Assembly (NCBI GenBank): GCA_947471745.1
Contig: CANJKZ010000464.1
Location: 496,001-560,000 of the forward strand
DNA from: Closterium sp. Naga37s-1
Lineage: Eukaryota > Streptophyta > Zygnematophyceae > Desmidiales > Closteriaceae
Length of the DNA stretch: 64,000 bases
Direction of reading: 5' to 3'
Numbering within the stretch: position 1 is the stretch's first letter; each line of letters starts with the position of its first letter. Positions 22,381 through 35,200 of this stretch are shown piece by piece. Made by a program: the position numbers and the translations under genes. The notes under the pieces were generated by a model that was not told where the DNA came from, ran no database searches, and saw only the letters and a list, made by a program, of their open reading frames with translations.

Positions 22381-25300
22381 TCAAGCAAGAAAGTAGCGAA
22401 GAGCAATGTGCTTCGTTCTGTGCTCCAGTCTGTGCTCCTGACACAAGGCCAGCATGGCCTTGTTGTTGACGTACAAAACTGGAGGAGAACGAGGCGGCTC
22501 TCCCAAGTCAGTCAGCAGGTAGGTGAGCCAGCGTAACTCTTGTGCAGCCATGGCCCCTGCGTAGATCTCAGCCTCACAGCTGGAGCTGAGAACAGAAGAC
22601 GAGCGGGTAGACCGCCACGAAACAGAACCGGAGCCAAGGCTGAAGGTGTAACCCTGTGACGACCGCTGCGTAGCCAAGTTGTCAACCCAAGAAGCGTTTG
22701 CGTGACCAGTGAGGACATCTCGAGCCCGTCCTCCAAGCACGAGCCCCATGCCCGACGTACTGCACAAGTAGCGCATCACCCTCTTAGCGGCCTTCCAGTG
22801 CTCTGGTTGGTGTCTCCCGGGCGCAACGTAGCGTGCCAGGATGCTAAGAGGGTAAGCAAGGTCAGGTTGAGTGTAGGTCATCAGGTACATGAGGCAGCCC
22901 ACAAGCTCTGGATACGGGCCACTCGGCTCTACGGACTCATCAGAAGGCAGAGCTGAGAGCGAGTGACCGGTAGGCAGAGGAGTGGAATATGGCGAGGAGT
23001 ACTCGAAGCGGAAGCGCTGAAGGACCTGCTGCACCATGTGTGACTGAGTCAAGGTAATGGTGCGCCGTGCTCTGTCCCGGGTGATCTGCAAGCCAAGATA
23101 GCTGCGCAGCTCACCCAGGTCTGTGCACGTGTGTCTCTTCTGCAGCTCCGACTTCACGTGGGCCAGTCCAGCAGTGTCAGCAGTGGCAAAGACCAAGTCG
23201 TCGACGTACACGAGGATGTAGAATGGCGGCAGCGAAGTGTCGGTGCGTAGAAACAGCGACGGGTCAACAGACGAAGGAGCAAGCCCAAGAGCCGCAAGAG
23301 TCGTCCTCAGTGTGTCGTGCCACTCACGAGCAGCCTGGCGGAGACCGTAGACTGGCCGCCGGAGGCTCCACTGGGTACCAGGAGGAAACGACCCAGTGAA
23401 GCCAGGTGGGCGGCGCAACCAGATCTCCTCGTGCAGGCTGCCCTGTAGGAAGGCTGTGCTGAAGTCAAGAGAGTGAAGCTCGTAGTCACGCTGAGCAGCG
23501 ATGTGCAGCAGCACCCGAAGAGTGGTCATCTTCGGGGTAGGGGAGAAGCAGCAAATCACTGGAACTCCTCCTGCTTGTCCTCAAGGACGTCCGTGCCAAG
23601 AGCACACGCACCTCAGACGGACGGAGGACAGACAGACTCAGACTCAGCGACAAGACTAGCGGCGTAGTCTAGACGACAATGAGCAGCAAAGTCGACAAGC
23701 TCAGCAACTAAGGCAGACGCAGCAGTGGACTCAAAGGAAGGGTCAATGACAATAGTGGCCAGGAGACGCGTGACAGTACGACTGGCAGCACGAAGAGAGT
23801 CAGACTCCGCGTCAGCAAGAGCAAGAAGGGAGGAAGCAGGAGGAGACGGCAGCGGGACACGCTACGGAGCAGTGGAAGGACGCGGAGCCATCTGGTGCGT
23901 GCCAGGGACAGGAGGAGGACGCTCACGTGGAGCACGACGACCAGTGCGAACAACGCGAACAGGCGACGCAGGACGAGACTCAGGCTCACGACGCTCCGTA
24001 AGACCTCCTGTCGGACCAGTGTAAGGAGAAGGAGCAGGCAGTGGGGAGGCCGGCTGTAACTGTGACTCGGACTGGACAGGCTGTGGACACTCTAAGGGAG
24101 GAGCAGGACCAGGAGAAGGCGAGAGACCAAGAACCTGCTGAAGGAGCGGAACGAAGTACGGCCGCGGCCGCGCAGCGCCTCCAGAACCAGCAGAGACAGC
24201 ACCAGCACCCCCAGCGTCAGCTCCAACTCCTGAAGCACCACCAGCAGCTCCAGCAGCGCCAACTCCAGTACCCCCAGGAGCACGAGCTCCAGCAGCTCCA
24301 GTAGGACGAGCGTCAGCGCCTCCAGCTCCAGCCCCTGCAGCACCACTAGCTCCAGCACCAGTAGCACCTCCAGGAGCTCCCGCTCCAGTAGCACCAGCAC
24401 CTCTAGCAGCTCCAGTAGCACCTCTAGTCCCAGCAGCTCCAGTACCGCCAGTACGAGCGCCTCCAGGACCAGTGGCTCCAGCACCTCCAGCGCCAATCCC
24501 AGGGTCGGCAGCCACACTAGCACCAGTAGCTCCAGCGCCCTCAGCTCCCGCTCCAGTAGCACCCCCAGCTCCCACAGCACCACGTCGGCGGCGGCAGTGC
24601 CGAGAGTACCACTCACGCAGCTGCTGGGAAGAGAGAGTGCCCCCAGGCGCAGTACCCCCAGGCTCAGGACCTCCACGCTCAGCACCCCCAGGCACAGCAC
24701 CCCCAGGCTCAGCTCCCCCAGTCTCAGCACCCCAAGTCTTAGCACCCCCAGGCTCAGTACCCCCAGGCTCAGTACCCCCAGTCTCAGTACCCCCAGCCTC
24801 AGCACCCCCAGTCTCAGCACCCCCAAGCTCAGCACCTCCAGGCTCAGCACGCTCAGGCTCAGTACCTCGTGCAGGACCAGAGTCGACAGCTACCTCGACA
24901 GGCTCGACCGGGTCTACCCTGGAAACACCTGAGGGAGCAGGACCCTGGGGAGGTATGGGGTCTACCGAAGCAGCACCTGGCGTGAGGAAGAGCGGCGGAG
25001 GGGGGAGCGAGGCAGTGCGGTAGGGGAAGAGACGGTAAAAGGGGACCGACTCGTCAAACGTGACGTCCTGAGAGGGGAAGACACGGCGCGAGGTGGGGTG
25101 GTAAAACTGCCAGCCATGCGCATCAGGGACAAAGCCAAGGAAGACACAAGGAACGGCGTGGGAGGAGAGCTTGTCCGCGGACGTATCGCGGACAAAGGCA
25201 TGAGATCCCCAGACCCGGAACACCGACGCATCGCCAACCTCTCCCGTCCAACGCAGTGTCGGCGTGGTCTCCGGGACGGAGACACGGGGCCAGAGGTTGA

Positions 25301-27870
25301 GCTGATGCGCGGCGTACCGGACCGCAAACGGCCACAGAAAATGGGGGGCAGCCGCATGGATCAAGGAGGTACGAGCGACCTCCATGACCAAGCCAATGCG
25401 GCGCTCAGCAACCCCATTCTGCTGCGGAGAGGCCGGAAGCGTGAACGTCTGCTCAATGCCCTCCCCCTGACAGAAGGCTCTCAAGAGGTCGGAGGAAAAC
25501 TCACCACCTTTGTCAGAGTGCAGTCGCAGGACGGGAAGGTCCGTGCGAAAGCGCCTCTCCAGCTGGAGACGGGTAGCGCGGATCCAAGGGATCAAGACAT
25601 CAGGGACCTCTCCCTTGGTGCACAAGGGGAAGACCGTGGTGTAACGCGTGTAGTCGTCAACTACCAGCAGGAAGTAGCGCTCTCCGCCCTGTCCACGAAC
25701 GCGGGCTGGGCCCCACACGTCCATGCGAAGGGTCTGCAGAGGAGCCTCCGTCGGCACGCTACCGCCCCTCGACACAGGGAAGGCAGGGAGGGGCAGGGGA
25801 CGGTGGTAGAGGAGGCAAGTGACCTGGGGAGACCAGAGACAAGGTAACGGGAGTGCATGCCACGAAGGCACTGCATCGAAGGGTGACCAAGGCGGTGGTG
25901 CCAGAGGACCGTCCGGTGCGACAAGGTGCGACACGAGCAGGGGGCGGACAACTGACCTGACGCAGACGCAGACGCAGCTACCTGAGGGGACTCAGTGGTC
26001 AGTATGTACAGGTCCGACCCCGGCTGCCGAGTGAAGGTAGGCAGGTGACGACCCGTCTGAGCACACGTGCAGTGTGTCTCACGCTCATAGGCAGGGGTGA
26101 ACTGGTGAACACCTGCGTCCTGGAGCGCGGAACCCGCCACCAAGTTCGTAGAGAACGAGGGGAGGTAAAGACCCGACAGTGTGCCGAACGGGACAGCAGG
26201 ACAAGGGAGGGCAGTGGTGGAGGTCGCAAGGACCGGACCCCCGGAGGGGTCAGCCAGGGAGACAGCAACAGGCCTAGGGAGCTACGCTAGGGCAGTGTGG
26301 TCGTGAAAGAAACAGCGGGAAGCACCTGAGTCCAGTGTGAAGGTGTGCAGTGCCTCAGTAGACGTAGTACCTGAAGGCGCAGACTCACGAGCACCTGAAG
26401 CAGCAGACTCACCAGCACCTGGGACAGCAGACGCACTAGCACCTAGAGCGGCAGCCTCACTGGTCTCAATGCCCGGGTCGGGCGGGACACACAGGTAACA
26501 GTCACCCTCAACACTAATAGTCAATGCATACATGGCACCAAGGATAACATCAAAGTCAAGAGCAAAGATATCAATGTTCTTTTTAAGCAGATCAGCCCAG
26601 CGGGGCAGCTCGGAGGCGTCAGGGAACTGTGCATGCCAGGCGTCGTCGAGACGGGAGAAGCAGCGCTGCTGCGTGTGGGGCCTCCCACACGTCTGACCAG
26701 CGCGGTCACCTGTGCGGATGACATACGGGCAGGTACCTCCACCCCCAGACCCCCCATGCTGAGAGTACCACTCACGAAGCTGCTGGGGCAACGGGGTCTC
26801 TCCGAGACGCTGCTGCTGGCGCTGGACACCACCAGAACCTCCACGCTGCCCCGGTCCACCCCGACCACCACCCCCGCCGCCGCCACCATGCCCACTGCCG
26901 CCACCACCACCGCCTCCACCCCGGCCACCTCCACCACCGCTGCCGCCACCACCCCCGCCGCCGCCACTGCCTCCCCCAGCCCCGCCACCACCCCCACCAC
27001 CGCCACCGCCCCCACCGCCGCCACCGCCTCCACCACCACCTCCCCCGCCGTCACCCCCACCACCCTTGCCCCCCTTGCCCCTGCCGCCCTTGCGTCTCCC
27101 ACTAGAAGAAGACGCAGCCCCGACTTCCTCAGCTCCAAGGTAGTCGACGGCAGCAGCAGAGGCGACGGAGGGGAGAAGGGGAACAGGGGAACACCCTTCA
27201 AAGAAGGGAGTGCGGGGGTCGCCGCGAGAGGCACCTACAGCGACTATGCTAGCCTCAGCTGCAAGCAGGTGCTTCTCGAGTAGGTCAACGGTGAGCTCGG
27301 TGGGGCAGAGGGCGAGAAAGTGGTCCCTGACTGCGCGAAGAGAGTCAGGGAGACGGGTGACTAGGTGGTAGAGAGTGAGGTACATCGGTGGGGGGTTCTT
27401 GGCGAGAAACTCAGCAGGAAGGGCGGCACGGTAGCGAGTGTCACTAGTGCGGAGGTGGGTAATGAGGTCAGCGACGGTGGGAAAGGCGGACAGAACGGGG
27501 AAAAGATAGGGCAGCGAGAGACGGCCGATCGTAGCAGAGGCAGGTGAGGAGTAGCGCACGACTACATCATCGTACTGTGCCTTAGCAGTCTTGTGCTGGC
27601 CAAAATGTGCGCGCTCATCTAACGAAAGGTGGCTGCGAATGGCTAGGCGAGCGTGAGCGTCACGAGTCTGCCACTGGGAACGAGCTGTACTGTCAGCAGT
27701 CTCAGCAGGTGCTAGAGCGGTTCCGGACGCGTGATCATACAGCGAGATATCGTCCTTAACAGTATCTGTAGGAACAGGTGCAGGTCGTCGAGCCAAGCAT
27801 CAAACTGAATCGGACGGCCATCAGCATCGAAAGAGAGAACGGTGGGACTAGCCATAGGGGCAGCAGTAGC
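22381..27870 (-). pseudogene. copia-2 gag-pol remnant
   Basis: Gag begins at about 27856 (MASPTVLSFDADGR) and shifts frame near 27790. It continues to 26282 with a UBN2-type core (ISLYDHASG, HLRTSDTRYRAALPAEFL), a long Gly tract, the Cys/His motif at CPYVIRTG...C and protease LDSGASRCFF. 26143-25660: pre-integrase HHRLGHPS. 25934-23862: integrase (VVDDYTRYTT, LHSDKGGEFSS, SPQQNGVAERR), C-terminal region PCVFLGFVPDAHGW, then the Gly/Ala/Pro repeat linker. 23559-22381: RT (VYVDDLVF) and RNase H (ANASWVDNLATQRSS, YVNNKAML). About 330 bp present in copia-3 between linker and RT are deleted at about 23560, and an Arg codon has become TGA at 22381. Confidence 0.9.
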
Positions 27871-27949
27871 AGTAGCAGCAGTAGTAGTAGGAACAGAAGG
27901 AGCAGCAGGAACAGCAGTAGCAGCAGGAACAGGGGCAGTGCAACACAGC

Positions 27950-28400
27950 AGGGCAGCGCGGCTCGGGCAGGGCGGCGCGGCGCGGCTCGGGAAGGGCGGT
28001 GCGGCGCGGCTCGGACAGGCAGGGCGGCGCGACGGCGGGCCTGCGCGCTGGTGTGAGGCTGCGCGCAGGCTGCGGTTGCGCGTGGGCTGCGGCTGCGTGC
28101 GGGCTGCGGCTGCGCGCGGGCAGCGAGCTACGCGCGGGCTGCAGCGGCCGGCGTGCGAGCAGCTGCGGCGCGCGGGCTGCGTGCGGGGCCGCACGAGGCC
28201 GTCGCGGGCTGCGCGCGGGCGGTGCTAATCGCGCGGGCGGCTAGCGGGCTGCGCGCGGGCGGCTAGCAGGCTGCGCGCGCGCGGTTAGCGGACTGCGCGC
28301 GGGCAGCGCGAGAGGGAGGGCGCGCGAGGGCGCACGAGCAGAGAGAGGCGCACGAGGGCGCGAGGAAGGCAGGGCGCACGAGGGCGCTTCTAGCGGAACG
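27950..28400. repeat. copia-2 leader: GC-rich minisatellite
   Basis: Units based on GCGCGGCTCGGGAAGGGCGG and GGCTGCGCGCGGGCGGCTAGC fill the leader between Gag and the primer site. The unit differs from that of copia-1 and copia-3. Confidence 0.75.
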
Positions 28401-28454
28401 GTGGGCCCGTAGTACTAAGCGGTCCTAGGTGCCTAACCTAGGCTCGTAATACCA

Positions 28455-28581
28455 TGTCAGAATGAACAAGAGTGAGTGCACTAGGAAAGGGGTGGGTACA
28501 AGTAGGAAAACCTAAAAATGTTGTACCCTATAGGAACTACCCCACTACAGCCTAAACAGACTATAGCATATATGTTTGACA
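28455..28581 (-). repeat. copia-2 5' LTR
   Basis: 127 bp. Next to it on the minus strand lies TGGTATTACGAGC (28442-28454), a degenerate tRNA-iMet primer site. Confidence 0.93.
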
Positions 28582-28769
28582 GTTTTATATTCGCGCCATC
28601 ATTTTCTCCTTTTTTCACCCGCTCCGAAGTCGCCACGTCGTCGCCTTTTTCTGCTTTTCGGATCTTTACGCGATCGCCAGGTCGATCCGCGGCTACTGGC
28701 GATTCGCGTTTTTTTACTTCGGGGGTGCTCCACTGTTGCTGCCCAGCAGTGCCGCACGTGCTTTTTTCA

Positions 28770-30527
28770 TCTTGTAGCACGACAAAAATTGATGTCCCGC
28801 TGCGCCGCAGAATTCGCATTTTGTCGGCTGCTGCTTCGCATCGTATTTGTCGATTTCCATCGGTTCGGCGAACGTATGGGGTGCCGATCGCTCCGGGCCA
28901 AATGTACGGTTTGGCCCATAGCGTCGTGTGTCGGGTTGACCGGGTCAACGTACCTTTCAGCTGTCCGTACGATGTCGCGGTAGCTACTGTAGTTCGCCGA
29001 AATCACCTGCCGTCGAACCTCCATTTTTAATCCTTCGGAGTACGCCTGGATTTTTGTTATAGTCACAGTAGGCTTCAATGTGCCTAAAACGAAAGATAGA
29101 GTGCACAGTCGGATTTCTGCACAGCGGCTTTAAACGTTCATAGCGTTCTGGTCACAGCTTTAAATGACTTGATTCAACTTGGATCTGGAGCGTCTTAACG
29201 TCGCCTAGAATAGGCAATTTAGATCGCACGATTTCACCAAGTATTGACGACATAGCGTCGGTTTGAACGAACGGCACTATGGCAGCCACTGTAGTCTTAG
29301 AACACAAGATAGGAAGAGTTAGGAAGAGTTGCGAGTTGTGAATGACTCCCAGCTCCTACAAACCCCCAAGAGCCGAGGTACAATGATGTGGAACAGTGCC
29401 ACACTGTCCCCAACCAAGAATGGTCTCGAAACTACCCTCCACAAGGGTCTACACCAATAGAAATGTTACACTACACATTGTAATGTAACTATCTTCAATA
29501 TCTTGAAGTGTACCCTTTTGCCAAGCTTCGAAATCACTTGAGGCTTGACACCAAGGCTCGGGTTCTTCATCACAAACTCATCCTTGAGTTCTTGATGGGT
29601 CTGCTGCACACATCTGCGACACGCCGAACGTTCAACACAGGACAAAATAGAAACCGCACGAGACACACAAGCAACAAATAGAAATCGCGCGGGACACACA
29701 AAATGACCGCGTAACACACGACTAGCGATAACTCGCTATTGACTCGACACACACACTCGACATCATGACCCATCATTCACACACTATTATAAGCATGAAA
29801 TATATATATTATTCCATGCCTTCATTCCATTCCATGCACACACGCATGCACGCACACAGACAACAAGCCGAGTGCAAACCGTAGGGTTGCACCAACAATT
29901 TTTTCGCCTTCGGTCAGGTCAGTGATTTGGTTGAACAGTAATTCCATCTGCTGCGTGTACTGTGCTACGCTGCCGTACTGTTTGTGTCGGTGAATCTGCT
30001 GCCGCGCCATGTAGACTGAGTTGATTGGCTCGAAGCGTTCGATAAAATCCGCCCGAAACTGCTGCCACGTTTTCTCCCCGCGGGCCACGTCAGTGTAATA
30101 TATCCATTCGAGTGCTGGTCCCCGCAACAGTGTCGCTGCGAGCCAGATTCGTGTTGCATCGTGTGTCGGGGTCGAACAGCCAATGGCCTCGAAATAAATT
30201 TTGAGGGTTGCCACAAAACGTCGAACGTCAGATCCTTTCGCGCTTGGATCGAACGCTTCGGGGAGCCTCGGGTGAGCTGCTTCGAGGTTCGGCGTCGGTG
30301 GTGCCATCGGTCCGTGAAAAGTCGGTGTCGCTGCCGCTGCTGCTGCTGTCGCTGCTATGTTCGCTGCTGCTGCTGTCGCTGCTATGTTCGCTGCTGCATT
30401 GACTGCTGCAGTGGCGGATGCGGATTGGTTTGTCAGAAGGGCCTCGAGTCGCCGAATCGCCGCGTGCGTCTGTTCCATGTCGGTGCGAAGGCTGGCGATG
30501 TCGCTCGTCGTCGCGTAGTTGTCTCAT
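28770..30527 (-). pseudogene. Chromovirus gag
   Basis: The first block, 30478-29822, starts MEQTHAAIRRLEALL. It has an Ala-rich 30-bp tandem repeat (ATAAAANIA) and a retrotransposon Gag core (FVATLKIYFEAIGC, WLAATLLRGPALEWI, WQQFRADFIERFEP). The nucleocapsid is recognised at about 28822-28770 as CEFCGAAGHQFLSC, a CX2CX4HX4C zinc knuckle. Between 29820 and 29080 the sequence is stop-rich and looks decayed or replaced. Copia-2 follows at 28581. Confidence 0.8.
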
Positions 30528-30690
30528 TGACCCTCCATGCCTGACATTGCGCGTTTGAAAAAACCGAAACGAGGAGGAGCGAAAAACACGGAACCGGTTT
30601 TACGTACCCGAAATCGGTGTTTATCAGCGTCGCCCCCGCGGTTTTTGAAGACTCGGTTTTAGCGGTCGAAAAACTGTCGCGTGTAAACAA

Positions 30691-30703
30691 GCTCTGATTA
30701 CCA
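30691..30703 (-). other. Chromovirus primer-binding site
   Basis: TGGTAATCAGAGC on the minus strand two bases inside the 5' LTR, one inserted base away from the initiator tRNA-Met complement TGGTATCAGAGC. Confidence 0.75.
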
Positions 30704-30705
30704 AG

Positions 30706-31075
30706 TGTGAGGATCTAGGATCGAGCTCAGAAAAGAGAATGTGAATTGAATGAATCACCTGGGTACAACACGAGGCTATATATAGACTCGACATAAGGCC
30801 CAGTAACAAGGTGTTACGCGAAGGTTCTGAGGGTCGCGAAGCGTCCCGAATAGACCCTTCCCGAATTCGGTAGAAGGCAATTCGGTGGCAACCGAAAAGC
30901 CCAGAATTCGGTGCACGCAACCTAGCTCGGTGCTATAACTATAATAAAATATAGAAGAGCACCTAGCCTAGGAAATCAAGTAATTCATGCATGCATAAAA
31001 TAAACCTATGCTAGAAATAGCATAATAAAGTCTAGGCAAGCAAGCATAGCTGGCATAAGCCGTCGTACTCTCACA
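30706..31075 (-). repeat. Chromovirus 5' LTR
   Basis: 370 bp partner of 17626-17995. Ends abut LINE ORF2 codons on the right. Confidence 0.92.
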
Positions 31076-33776
31076 GGAAGGCAGTACGGGAGCTTGCCCC
31101 AGGGAAATCGCCGGGCTACGACGGGCTTCCAAAGGAGCTGTTTGACCACAACTGGGACCTGCTGGGCCCGGCACTGATGGATCTGGTGGGGCGTTTCACG
31201 CGGGGGGAGGAGTTACCGCAAAGCGTCTTGACGGCGGTTACTATTCTGCTGCACAAGAAGGGGGATAAGGAGGACTTGGAGAACTACCGGCCGATAACAC
31301 TGTTGAGCACGGTGTACAAGATTTCTGGCAAAAGTATTGGCGAGAAGATTGAAAAATGTGATACACGAAGTGATTTCGGAGGACCAGTACGGGTTTATAC
31401 CTGGTCGGCAGCTGGCTGATGCGGTGGCAGTGGTAGCGGATGCCATCGAAGCCGGCGCCAGTGGGAAGGAAGACTGGTACCTGCTGATGGTTGACTTTTA
31501 GAAGGCATTTGACTCCATCTCGCGGGGCTACCTCTTCAGGACGCTGAGGAAATTGGGCCTTCCAGAGGAATCCGTGATGTGGATGGAGTGGCTGCATAAA
31601 GATGCGGAAACGCGACTGCACATCAATGGGTGGACGGGAGATAAAGTAGCAGTGGAAAAGGGGGTGCGCCAAGGGTGTCCACTAGCGCCATACCTCTTCC
31701 TCTGCGCAGTTGAGCCGTTATGCCAAGAGATCAATTGCAAGAAGCTGGGGATGGGAAAATTAGAGTGGGTCGGCTGGCGTACCTGGGCTACGGCGATGAT
31801 ACCTCACTCCTGCTGCAGGGGATGGAGCAGTTGGAGACAGTGGCGGAGGTTCTGACTAACTTCGGTGCGATATCGGGGCTGAAGGTGAACCAGGGGAAAA
31901 CAGTGGTATTCCCGTTGGGGAAAAACCGCAGGAAGCAGGCGCCGCAAAATCTGGAGTACAAGTGGGCAGGCAAGGACAAGCCGGAGAGTCAATTGGGAGT
32001 TTGGATTAAACCTAACGGTGACCCGGCGCCTTCCTAGAGCAAGGCACTGGACAGGGCGAAGGGGGAGTTGGTGAAGTGGGAGATGCAGCATCTGACAACG
32101 TCGGCGAGAGTGACAATAATCAATAGTTACATCGTCCCGATCTTCCTCTTCCAGGCGCAAGTCTACCTGCCACCAGAAGACATCTGGAAAAAGATTCACA
32201 AGTTGTGTCACACCTTTATGTCGAAAGGGGAGGCAGTAGAGGAGAAGCGGTTCATCCTCTGGAACTATAACCTGGTCTGCACGCAACGGAAGGACGAAGG
32301 GCTGGGCCTGATCTGCCCCGAGCAGAGAGTCGATAGCATCGCGATACGGAGCATCTGTCAGCTGGTGCTGAGGCCGAACTTTGTCAAGAAGTGGTTGGCG
32401 GAGAAAGCGGCAGAGATGCCCCTGGGGATGGACACCATTTTCGCACATAAGTCACCGATGGGCCACTGGCTGAAAGGGAGCGCACGGTGGAAGGAATTGG
32501 TCAAAACTTTTTTGGACTCGCCACTGTGTAAGCCGCGATCCCCCACGAACCGGTGAAGTTTGAGCAGGAGCATCTGGTGTTCAACCCAAACATCTCCTTC
32601 AGACGCGCGAGCCCTTTTGGGAACCAGAAGGGAACGGCGGAGCTGCTGGGCATGCGTATGGGCGACCTGATTCAGAAGTCAATGGATGGGACGTGCAGTC
32701 TCAAGGGGCTGGAAACCTTGGCAAGGGAGCTGGAAAACAAGGAGAAGGCCAAGTGGGTGTTAAAAGCGTTCAACGCAGCACCCCTAAGTTGGAGGGAAAT
32801 GGTACTTCAAAAACTCACGAGCGAGGAGGTGATGACCACGGTGAAATTGTTGCGGATACAAGACAGGTCCACAAGGAGCCACACTTACTGGCAAGTTGAG
32901 GGTAAGAAGGAGGGGAAAGTGGTGGGGAGACTTTGCGATGTGGAGGACGACTGGCGCTTCACACTGTACACGGGCAATCTCACCGTGGACTTCGGGCTAC
33001 GGAGTGGGGTGCCGATGTTCACGGTGGGCTGCGCGTTCTTGGGGCCTATGGGAGACGCGAGCACAAAGATGATGTTGTCAGAGGCGTGCAAGGAGGGGGA
33101 GCTGCTCTCGCTGAATGGAATCAAAAAGGTCCTGGCTAGCTTGGCAAGCACGCAGGAGAAACAAAGGAGATGGAACGACAAGAGAGGGAGATTGAATGGG
33201 ACAGATTCTTTGAGCAGAGGGACTCGCTAGCCACCGCACAGCAGGCACGTGAAATTCTTCTGCGGCTACACTGCAGGAACCTGCAGGTGGGCTCAAGGCT
33301 GTTCTTCCTAGGGGGGCGAGTGGTATGCCCACGCTGCCGAAGAGAAGAAACGTCTTGGCTGCCCGATAGTGCAGTAGGTGGTAGATCTTCTGAGAAGGGG
33401 GCCGGCGGCAATGAACCTGGAGCTGGTATGGAAGGACCTCGAGGGCCTGCTCTTCATGCAGAGGAGCACGAAGTCGGGATTTCTGGAGGGGGCATGGATA
33501 GCAACTGTACTACATCAAGTGTGGTTGGCAAGGTGTAACGCGATATGGAGAAGCGACACTTTCTAGGCTGGAAGAGTGGTCCGTCAGGTGGTGGTGAACT
33601 TTGTCGCGCATGCAAGGGTGTATTGCTTGGCGCGGGAGGTGATAGCGCGGAGAAAAGGTCGGGCGATGAGTGGTGATGACAGGGCACATCTGGCAGCTGA
33701 TGAGGCGACGGTGATGCGGCAGATCTGGAGCAGCAGCGCAGCGCTGACGTGGAGGATCAACTTCAGTTCTATTTGA
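31076..33776 (+). pseudogene. LINE ORF2, reverse transcriptase and C-terminal zinc domain
   Basis: RT begins AVRELAPGKSPGYDGLPKEL and runs through ILLHKKGDKEDLENYRPITL, EDQYGFIPGRQ, GVRQGCPLAPYLF and the catalytic YGDDTSLLL at about 31792-31818. A TAG lies in the first catalytic motif (VDF-stop-KAFDSI at about 31500), and frameshifts lie near 31345, 31760, 32035 and 32550. The C-terminal region continues to the zinc-binding domain (VCPRCRREE, 33170-33538), which is broken, and ends at 33776. It belonged to an L1-clade element and is dead. Confidence 0.88.
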
Positions 33777-33938
33777 GACAACCCGAGGATGACACATCAA
33801 CCACCATAGCTGCTTTAGAGGGGATCTGTGATACTGGTTATTGTAGCCCTCCCCTCCCCAAATTAGTTACGATGTCTATGCATTCATGTAATGTACAAGG
33901 CATCAAAAAAAAAAAAAAACAAAAACAAAAAACAAAAA
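31076..33938 (+). mobile_element. L1-like LINE, 3' part with poly(A)-rich tail
   Basis: Continuation of the LINE from 17625, ending in an A-rich tail at about 33905-33938. Together the two parts make about 5.6 kb of element. Confidence 0.88.
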
Positions 33939-35200
33939 AGGATGAGGAAAGGGGCCAAGAGACGGATCACGGGGGAAAGGAGGAGACAACGAAAAGAGTA
34001 GGAAAACAAGTCGGAGAAGGGTCCCAGATAGGCAGTTGAGGGGAGGAGGGTGTCTATTGTCAGTGTAAGGAAGACCATGGACGACCTGTCGTGGCTGCGG
34101 TTGCGGTCGGCAGCTGTTGTTGCGGTTGTTGCTACTGCTGCTGCTGATGCAGTCTTGCTGACTCGTGCGGGCCTATCGCACCTCCAGGGGCCAAACCTCT
34201 AGCATGAGCACCCCCAAAACCAGAACCTCCAACGTACGGGTGCTACTGCTGCTGCTGCGGCTGCAGCTGCTGCTGTCGCTGTTGCTACAGCTCCTGCTCT
34301 TGCTGCTGCCGCTGCCGCTGCTGCTGCTGCTGCTGTTGGTGCTTTTGTCTTGCCAAATGCCGCTAGCCCGCTGCACCCCTGCGGTCCGTGCCGCCAGGGT
34401 CACCACCCACCAAATTTAACACATCCAGTGGCAGCACCCCCAGAGCCACCACCTCCAACGTCAGCACCCCAGAGTCAGCACCTCCAGCGTCAGCAGCCCT
34501 AGTAGCAGCACCTCCAGGATTCGCACCCTCCAGCACCCCCCCGAGGGGAGTGAAGGGGACTGGGGTACCTCGGTGGGGGTGACGAGTGTAGAAGCGGACA
34601 GACTCGTCAAAGGTGAGATTCAGAGAGCTGAGGAACCGGTGAGACGAAGGGTGGTAAAACAGCTAGCTAGGAGCATACTGGAGACCTTGTCCGAGGGAAG
34701 ACAAAGGGGATACTGCAGTCGGAGACCTTGTCTGAGTGAGAGCGCGTACATGAGCAAGGCAGCCTCAGACAAGAAATGTAGCCGCAACAAAAGGAGACCC
34801 AGTCCAACGGTGGGTCGGCACAACCTACGAGCATGAGACACAAGGCCACATTATTAAGCTGGTGCACGACATAGCAGAATGTAAAAGGCCACAGAAATTG
34901 GGGGGCATTGGCATGGCACATGGAGGTACAAGCGAGCTCCATGACCAAGCCAATTGCGCCACTCAGCGAACCTATTCTGCTGTGGCAAGTCCGCTAGCAT
35001 TTAGGACTGGCGGATGCCCTCCGCACGACAGAACTGCTCGAGTCGACTGGAGGTGAACTCACCACCGCGGGCAGAGTGCAGGCGAAGCACAGGAAAGGCG
35101 TGCTATGCACGGACAGCCACTTGTGAAGTGAGGAGAGCATCCAGCTGCTCACATAGCTGGCGCGCGTGCAAACTAATGCAAATGCTGGCGGCGACCTAAT
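33939..35200 (-). pseudogene. Old copia A, 5' part (integrase-linker)
   Basis: Resumes the minus-strand copia cut at 14850. From the left: a linker with CTG/CAG and Pro/Ser-rich repeats (34090-34560; cctccaacgtcagcacccc units), then the integrase end with YHPSSHRFL-like and NAPQFLWPFTFCYVVHQLN at about 34860-34930, and HDQANCATQ-like sequence facing it. All in broken frames. 33939-34070 aligns with 46560-46690 in old copia B. Gag, protease and the 5' LTR are not seen. Confidence 0.75.

Larger units (their letters stand above)
21886..28581 (-). mobile_element. copia-2: Ty1/copia LTR retrotransposon, defective
   Basis: 127-bp LTRs at 21886-22012 and 28455-28581 with two differences (1.6%), TGTCA...TGACA ends, and target duplication GTTTT (21881-21885 and 28582-28586). 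Inserted in the chromovirus. Same family structure as copia-1 and copia-3. Confidence 0.95.
17626..31075 (-). mobile_element. Ty3/gypsy chromovirus, interrupted by copia-2
   Basis: 370-bp LTRs at 17626-17995 and 30706-31075 with TGTGAG...CTCACA ends (left copy TATGAG), about ten differences (2.7%). Target duplication GGAAA/GGAAG, four of five bases. The minus strand reads gag, zinc knuckle, protease, RT, RNase H, integrase, chromodomain, the Ty3/gypsy order. Copia-2 (21886-28581) sits between zinc knuckle and protease. Host sequence on both sides is the LINE ORF2. Confidence 0.93.

Noticed and set aside
24041-25023. Long plus-strand frames opposite the copia linker and integrase
   Set aside because: Antisense shadows of the Gly/Ala/Pro repeat coding; the minus strand has the domain matches.
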